DNA of 64,000 nucleotides. Source: Robbsia andropogonis. GTDB lineage: Bacteria; Pseudomonadota; Gammaproteobacteria; Burkholderiales; Burkholderiaceae. A model generated the notes under the pieces. That model saw only the letters and a program-made list of their open reading frames with translations, was not told the DNA's origin and did no database searches. The position numbers and the translations under genes are program-made. Location of the stretch: positions 1 to 64,000 of the forward strand of contig NZ_LAQU01000004.1 of assembly GCF_000970345.1 (NCBI RefSeq), given 5' to 3'. Positions 59,029 to 64,000 of the stretch are shown one piece after another (position 1 is the stretch's first letter; each line of letters starts with the position of its first letter).

Positions 59029-59074
59029 CGGAAAGCCTCGTGATTCGGGGTCATCGATAGATAAATGGATCGGA

Positions 59075-59809
59075 TCAAGAGGAGACCAAGTGCCACCGCA
59101 TGGTGCCGACACGCGCCGCTTGCGCGGGATCGTGGCTGATCCAGACGTAGGCGCGCGGTAGTCGAGCGGGGGTTGCGCGCGTACCGGCCGTGTGCGCCGG
59201 GCTTGTCACGCTCGCTGGTCCCTGCCCGTTCGCCCATTGCGCGACGAGCGCCTCGACCACCGATGCGCTTTCCGGATCAAGCGCGGCCGTGGGCTCGTCC
59301 AGCAGCAGCACGTCGGGGTCGAGCAGCACCGCGCGTATCAACGCCGCGACCTGCGATTCACCGCCGGACAGTGTCGCCGTGGGATTGTCGAGGAACGCTT
59401 CCGGCTTACCAGCCTGTGCGGTCAATGCCAGCGCCGCGGCTTCGTCGTACCGGTGGTCGCGATGCGCGGCAAATGTGTATGGCCATTGCAATGCATCGCG
59501 AACCGTTTCGCCGGACAGCGTGGGACGTTGCGGCAGATAGGCGACCGCGCGGCGATACCGCGGCACCGCCGCCGCGGCAATGGGATGGCCGCGATAGAAA
59601 ACGCTCCCGTTAACCGGCGCGTCCAACAGCGCAAGCGTCCGCAGTAAAACGCTCTTGCCCGTCCCTGACGGGCCTTGCAGTGCAATATGGTCGCCCGCGT
59701 GGATGGCCAGCGCGAGCCGATCCGTTCTCTGCACGACGTCACCAGCGTGCAGCGCCGGGTAGTCGCGCAGGCGCAAGGCAAGGTCCCGGGTTTCTACGAG
59801 CGCGGTCAT
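59075..59809 (-). CDS. fetA: ABC transporter ATP-binding protein, FetA-like
   Basis: The 244-residue ATPase has Walker A GPSGTGKSVLL, signature LSGGE, Walker B LLLLDEPTAALD and the switch His in WISHDP. With FetB it forms a putative iron exporter. A Thr/Ala/Pro-rich insert occurs before the switch His. Confidence 0.9.
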   Translation of the reverse strand: MTALVETRDLALRLRDYPALHAGDVVQRTDRLALAIHAGDHIALQGPSGTGKSVLLRTLALLDAPVNGSVFYRGHPIAAAAVPRYRRAVAYLPQRPTLSGETVRDALQWPYTFAAHRDHRYDEAAALALTAQAGKPEAFLDNPTATLSGGESQVAALIRAVLLDPDVLLLDEPTAALDPESASVVEALVAQWANGQGPASVTSPAHTAGTRATPARLPRAYVWISHDPAQAARVGTMRWHLVSS

Positions 59810-59857
59810 TGATCCAGGTGACGGCGTTTGAGGACGGCTGCGCTTTTTTGCATTCGC

Positions 59858-60286
59858 TCAGGGCTGCGCGGCCGGCGTGGGCGCGTGCTGCGCACCCTGC
59901 CTGGCAGGCGGGGCTTGTTGCGTCTGCTGCGTCAAGCATTCCGATGTGATTTGCACGCTAACCTGCTCTGGCACCAGGCGTTTGTGCGGGTCCATGTAGA
60001 CGCGCTCGACAACCCGGTGCAGCATTTCACGGTCAGCCGGGTCACTGTAGTACTTGTCGACCTGTTCCTTCGCCTGTGCGAGCGTCTTGCCTCGATTGCG
60101 CCAGCCCGCCATCTGCGCGGACAAATCGCCTACTGCCGGACAGTTGTTTGCGACCATCGGCTCGGCATGGGCCGTCGGGATGGCGAATGCGAGCAACGCG
60201 GTCGTGACGGTCGTCATCGCGACGACAAAGGTTTTCACCAACGCCGCCCGACGCAGGCACGCTTGAATGTTGATGCGGGATGTCAT
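59858..60286 (-). CDS. Secreted hypothetical protein
   Basis: The 142-residue protein has a signal peptide (FVVAMTTVTTALLAFAIPTAHA) and a mature helical part with two Cys (NNCPAVG and TSECLTQ), followed by a Pro/Gln/Ala-rich tail. No domain is recognised. Periplasmic; function unknown. Confidence 0.7.
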   Translation of the reverse strand: MTSRINIQACLRRAALVKTFVVAMTTVTTALLAFAIPTAHAEPMVANNCPAVGDLSAQMAGWRNRGKTLAQAKEQVDKYYSDPADREMLHRVVERVYMDPHKRLVPEQVSVQITSECLTQQTQQAPPARQGAQHAPTPAAQP

Positions 60287-60485
60287 GGGAAGTCCTGGTA
60301 CGCCTTAGACGCTATTCTAAGGGAACCCGCCCGGGGTTTGAATGAAGGTTTGCTTTCGGGGCGAGGAATCGATGTAAATCATCATTACGTCGATACGGCA
60401 GGCGTCTCGAGAAAGCGCCCATTCCGTTATCCGCACGACCTTCAAACACCTGCCGAGGCATCCGGGGATGTCCATGGACTTCGCC

Positions 60486-61919
60486 TTATTTTCCGATACA
60501 AAACCGGCTGAAGATCACCCCTAGCAGATCGTCGCTGGTGAATTCACCGGTAATGGCGTTGAGGCGCTCTTGCGCAAGGCGTAATTCCTCGGCGAACAGA
60601 TCAAGCGATTGCGACGCGCAATCCGCATGCGCCGCCGCTTCCGCCAGATGTGCCGATGCGGCCTGCAGCGCAATCAAATGGCGTTCCCGCGCGATGTACA
60701 CGCTCTGCGCGCCCGCCTGCGCGCCGGTCACCGTCAGCAGCGCCTGCCGCAGCAGATCGATACCATCGCCGCGCTTGGCCGACAGCCGAATCTCCCGCAC
60801 CTGCCGGTCGCTCGCCACCGCATCGCCCTCGGCGCCCATCCCGGCATCCAAGACGCGCGCGCCGGCGGGCGTGGCAGTCAAGTCTGTTTTATTCAACACC
60901 CGAATCACGGGCACCTTCACTGGAAAGCGCTGCGCGATACGCTGGTCCTCGGCATCCATCGCCTGCGCCGCGTCCAGCAAATGCAGCACGACATCCGCTC
61001 GCCCAATTTCCTCCCAGGACCGCGCAATGCCGATGCGCTCGACTTCATCCTGCGTCTCGCGCAAGCCCGCGGTATCGATGATGTTCAGCGGAATCCCATC
61101 GATCTGGATGGTCTGCTGCACCTTGTCCCGTGTCGTACCGGCGATCGGCGTGACAATCGCCAATTCCGCGCCCGCCAGAGCGTTCAGCAGCGACGACTTG
61201 CCAACGTTCGGCTGCCCCGCCAGCACCACTTGCAATCCATCACGGAGCAACGCGCCCTGCTTCGCATCCGCCTGGATCCGCCGCAGCGTTGCGCGGATCG
61301 CCGATAGCTTCCCACGCGCATCGGCCGCCTCGAGAAAGTCGATCTCCTCTTCGGGGAAATCCAGCGTGGCCTCCACCAGCATCCGCAACGTGATCACGTC
61401 TTCCACCAGCGCATGGATGGCCTGCGAGAACATGCCCTCCAAGGAACGTCCCGCCGATCGTGCCGCCGCCTCGGTGGATGCTTCGATCAAATCGGCCACC
61501 GCCTCGGCCTGCGCCAGATCCAGCTTGTCGTTCAAAAACGCCCGCCGCGTGAATTCGCCCGGCTCGGCCAGCCGCATGCCATGCGCCGCCCCCGCCTCCA
61601 ACACACGTTGCAACAACAATTGCATCACGATCGGGCCGCCATGCCCCTGCCATTCGACGACATGATCTCCCGTGTACGAATGCGGCGCGGGAAAATGCAG
61701 CACGATACCCCGATCGATCGCCTGACCGGCCGCATCGAGAAATGGCAGATACGCCGCATGCCGTGGCGCGGGCACTTGCCCGGACACGGCCTCCAGCACC
61801 GCACGAGCCGCCAGCGCCGCGGCGTCCCCCGTGCCGAATGACGCACGGACAACCCCGATCCCGCCACGCCCGGAAGCCGTGGCGATGGCGACGATCGGAT
61901 CCCGATCAGATGCATGCAT
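60486..61919 (-). CDS. mnmE: tRNA uridine-5-carboxymethylaminomethyl GTPase MnmE
   Basis: The 477-residue GTPase modifies the wobble uridine of certain tRNAs with MnmG. It has the N-terminal folate-binding part, the G1 motif [10 protein letters not shown]3 DTAG, G4 NKTD and the C-terminal CIGK. An insert rich in Gly/Ala/Asp after NKTD is present. It lies next to yidC, its usual place near the origin. Confidence 0.97.
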   Translation of the reverse strand: MHASDRDPIVAIATASGRGGIGVVRASFGTGDAAALAARAVLEAVSGQVPAPRHAAYLPFLDAAGQAIDRGIVLHFPAPHSYTGDHVVEWQGHGGPIVMQLLLQRVLEAGAAHGMRLAEPGEFTRRAFLNDKLDLAQAEAVADLIEASTEAAARSAGRSLEGMFSQAIHALVEDVITLRMLVEATLDFPEEEIDFLEAADARGKLSAIRATLRRIQADAKQGALLRDGLQVVLAGQPNVGKSSLLNALAGAELAIVTPIAGTTRDKVQQTIQIDGIPLNIIDTAGLRETQDEVERIGIARSWEEIGRADVVLHLLDAAQAMDAEDQRIAQRFPVKVPVIRVLNKTDLTATPAGARVLDAGMGAEGDAVASDRQVREIRLSAKRGDGIDLLRQALLTVTGAQAGAQSVYIARERHLIALQAASAHLAEAAAHADCASQSLDLFAEELRLAQERLNAITGEFTSDDLLGVIFSRFCIGK

Positions 61920-62000
61920 ATCGATCTCGCTCCATTCAACTAGCCACCGGCAATCGCTTCAGCTTAATCAGCCCAGGCCCCGAGCGCCAGCGCACAATGC

Positions 62001-62033
62001 AAAAACGGCGGGATGGCTTTCGCCCCCCCGCCG
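62001..62033 (-). terminator. Rho-independent terminator after yidC
   Basis: On the minus strand CGGCGGG (62033-62027) pairs with CCCGCCG (62012-62006), followed by TTTTT. It lies about 100 bases past the yidC stop and ends that transcript before mnmE. Confidence 0.75.
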
Positions 62034-62130
62034 CTCTTGACACACAGGCGGGCGGTTTTACCACACCGCCCCTGCACCAGCCACCGGCGTCCCTATCGGA
62101 GAAGACGCCCTGCCGGCCCTGCTGCCTCCA

Positions 62131-63885
62131 TCAGTCTTTCTTCGGCGCCGGCTTCGCGTCATTTGCCGCTTCCCGCGTCACGACAGGCGTGGCTTTCACC
62201 GTGGTGGCCTTGTTCTTCGAACGCCCACCAATCACCCGCGTGATGTAGTACTGCTGGGTGATCGACAACAGGTTGTTGACCACGTAGTACAGCACCAGGC
62301 CCGACGGGAAGAAGAAGAACATGACCGAGAACGCCAGCGGCATGAACATCATCATCTTCGCCTGCATCGGGTCCGGCGGCGTCGGGTTCAGACGCGTTTG
62401 CAGGAACATGGACGCGGCCATCAATACCGGCAAGATGTACCACGGATCAGGCTGCGACAAGTCGTGAATCCAGCCCAACCACGGCGCACCACGCATTTCC
62501 ACCGACGACAACAGCACCCAGTACAGCGAGATGAACACCGGAATCTGGATCAGCACCGGCAGACAGCCACCCACCGGGTTGATCTTCTCGGTCTTGTACA
62601 TCTCCATCATCGCTGCATTCAGCTTCTGCGGATCGCCCTTGAAGCGCTCCCGCAGTTGCGTCATCCGCGGCGAGATTTCCTTCATTCGCGCCATCGACTT
62701 GTAGCTCGCGGCCGACAGCGGGAAGAACACGGCCTTGATCAACAGCGTCAGCAGGATGATCGACCAGCCCCAGTTACCCACGAAGGAGTGAATCTTTTCC
62801 AGCAGCCAGAACAAGGGCTTGGCGATGATCGTCACCATGCCGTAGTCCTTGACCAGATCCAGGCCCGGCGCGATGTTCTCGAGCATCCGCTCTTCTTCCG
62901 GACCGGCGAACAGGCGCGAATCCACATCGCTCGACGCGCCCGGCGCGATCGTGCCCATCGGCAACTTCACCCCTACCCGGTACAGCTTGTTGTCGAACTT
63001 GTTGACGTAGATGTCACGCTGCGCCGTTTCCGGCGGAATCCAGGCCGATGCGAAATAGTGCTGCACCATTGCAATCCAGCCATTGTTGGCGGACGGCGTG
63101 AAATCAGCCTTGTTCTTATCGATGTCACTGAAGCTGATCTTCTGGAAGTGATGCTCCGACGAGTAGACCGCCGGTCCGATAAAGGTATGCGAGAAACGCG
63201 GCGTCTCCACCGCCTGGTCGTCACGCACCAGTTCCATGTACAGCGTCGGGCTCACGGGCGTGCTACCGGTGTTTTCCACACGCTGGTCGACGTTGATCAC
63301 ATAGCTGCCACGTGTGAACGTGTAGGTCTTGATCAAGCGCACACCGCCCACGACAGGCGACGCAAAGCGCAATTGCAGCTTGCCGTCGGCACCCATCGTG
63401 GTGCTGCCTTGGGACACCAGCGTATATATCGAATTGTGGTTCGGGAAGTCGCCGCCAATCAGGCCGGTACGGGCCAGATAGGTATGGTCCGGCGTCTGAT
63501 CGAACAGCGTGACATACAGGTCCGCCTGCTTGCCATCGCCTTCCTTGACCAGCTTCAGCAACGACAACGTGCCGCCCAGGGTGTCGATTTCGCCGTCATA
63601 GAGATCGGTCTTGAACGCGATCTTCTTGCCTTGCGTGGCCGCCTGCGCGCCCGGCGCGGCACCGGCGGGCGAACCCACGGCAACACCGCCGGCATTCGGC
63701 ACGTCGGACTTCGCCGCGCCGCTCGCCCCACTCGCGCCGCTACCGGCTGCGGCCGGTGTGCTGGCTTGTTGCGAGGCACCAGGGTTGAACAGCGACGGAT
63801 GACCCTGCGACCGTTGCCAATTGTCGACGAGCAATACCGCCGATACGGCGAAGATCACCCACAAGATGGTACGTTTTATATCCAT
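62131..63885 (-). CDS. yidC: Membrane protein insertase YidC
   Basis: The 584-residue protein has an N-terminal signal-anchor helix, an Ala/Ser/Gly-rich linker, the large periplasmic P1 domain and five C-terminal membrane helices with the conserved [21 protein letters not shown] region. It inserts and folds inner-membrane proteins, alone or with SecYEG. Length is normal. Confidence 0.97.
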   Translation of the reverse strand: MDIKRTILWVIFAVSAVLLVDNWQRSQGHPSLFNPGASQQASTPAAAGSGASGASGAAKSDVPNAGGVAVGSPAGAAPGAQAATQGKKIAFKTDLYDGEIDTLGGTLSLLKLVKEGDGKQADLYVTLFDQTPDHTYLARTGLIGGDFPNHNSIYTLVSQGSTTMGADGKLQLRFASPVVGGVRLIKTYTFTRGSYVINVDQRVENTGSTPVSPTLYMELVRDDQAVETPRFSHTFIGPAVYSSEHHFQKISFSDIDKNKADFTPSANNGWIAMVQHYFASAWIPPETAQRDIYVNKFDNKLYRVGVKLPMGTIAPGASSDVDSRLFAGPEEERMLENIAPGLDLVKDYGMVTIIAKPLFWLLEKIHSFVGNWGWSIILLTLLIKAVFFPLSAASYKSMARMKEISPRMTQLRERFKGDPQKLNAAMMEMYKTEKINPVGGCLPVLIQIPVFISLYWVLLSSVEMRGAPWLGWIHDLSQPDPWYILPVLMAASMFLQTRLNPTPPDPMQAKMMMFMPLAFSVMFFFFPSGLVLYYVVNNLLSITQQYYITRVIGGRSKNKATTVKATPVVTREAANDAKPAPKKD

Positions 63886-63901
63886 GCCTGGTCTCTAACC
63901 C

Positions 63902-64000
63902 TCAACTCGTTCGCGCCTTCCGGCGCGATATCAGCCACGCGGCCGCGGGCGTGCAGTCCTGCGCTACGTCTTCCGCGGCAGCGCCGCGGCACATCTTACT
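63902..64000 (-). CDS. Possible 3' end of an upstream gene (YidD or RnpA)
   Basis: A minus-strand frame of about 33 codons enters from the right edge and ends with TGA at 63902-63904, 16 bases before the yidC start. In this group yidD or rnpA precedes yidC, but the short tail is not recognisable, so the identity is not assigned. Confidence 0.2.
   Translation of the reverse strand, partial: SKMCRGAAAEDVAQDCTPAAAWLISRRKARTS

Overview
The window is a GC-rich chromosomal segment that fits the Burkholderiaceae (Burkholderia/Paraburkholderia/Robbsia-like). The evidence is gene order: lipB-lipA-DUF493-dacC, the Mla-like ABC operon beside birA/coaX, phaM, a two-gene metH followed by DUF1840-argS-SPOR-dsbA-SDR, and mnmE-yidC at the right end, a pair that normally lies next to the replication origin. 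The species cannot be fixed from the sequence alone.

Layout. Bases 1-3000 are a decayed accessory stretch. It holds an IS66 transposase relic, an AT-rich gene for a PagL-like outer-membrane protein, a fossil rRNA operon (a 16S 3' fragment with an internal deletion, followed by a tRNA whose 5' part is tRNA-Ile and 3' end is tRNA-Ala) and an IS5-type transposase tail lying against the broken 16S. From 3265 to 8036 runs a cobalamin nucleotide-loop and salvage cluster: cobT-cobS-cobC on plus, facing cobU and a BtuF-like binding protein on minus. Bases 8.2-16.6 kb carry DUF1835, lipoate synthesis (lipB, lipA), a LysR/DUF2917 divergent pair, DUF493, a D-Ala-D-Ala carboxypeptidase, an alpha/beta hydrolase, a thioredoxin-like ferredoxin and a VanZ-like protein. 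Bases 16.6-20.8 kb are a minus-strand lipid-transport ABC operon (permease, ATPase, MCE protein, auxiliary lipoprotein). The lipoprotein gene has a clear frameshift.

Bases 20.9-29.4 kb contain a fused birA-coaX gene, a heptose-1-phosphate adenylyltransferase, a ferritin-like di-iron protein, a chalcone-isomerase-like secreted protein, a PhaM-type granule regulator, an FAH-family hydrolase and a TonB-like DUF3108 protein. Bases 29.8-39.5 kb hold DUF3567, the split B12-dependent methionine synthase, DUF1840 and the argS-SPOR-dsbA-SDR run. Bases 39.6-50.7 kb hold an orphan peptide-binding protein, an MBL hydrolase, carbonic anhydrase, a secreted hydrolase, YbaK-like, MaoC-like, nitronate monooxygenase, a small membrane protein, an SBF-like transporter and a LysR regulator. 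Bases 50.9-64 kb hold the Gcr-type membrane protein, several small secreted proteins (PsiF-like, a lipoprotein), HpnB glycosyltransferase, an MFS transporter, FetAB-like iron exporter genes, mnmE and yidC.

The genes fit together in a few ways: B12 assembly supports the B12-dependent MetH, LipB and LipA act in sequence on lipoyl domains, and the ABC/MCE operon, YidC, DsbA, VanZ and the carboxypeptidase all serve the envelope. I found no CRISPR array, prophage or clear defence system, and no obviously new multi-gene system. The most informative unusual features are the collapsed rRNA operon with its hybrid tRNA, the frameshifted lipoprotein, the BirA-CoaX fusion, a 32-bp perfect palindrome inside a gene, and repeated low-complexity inserts in otherwise standard enzymes.
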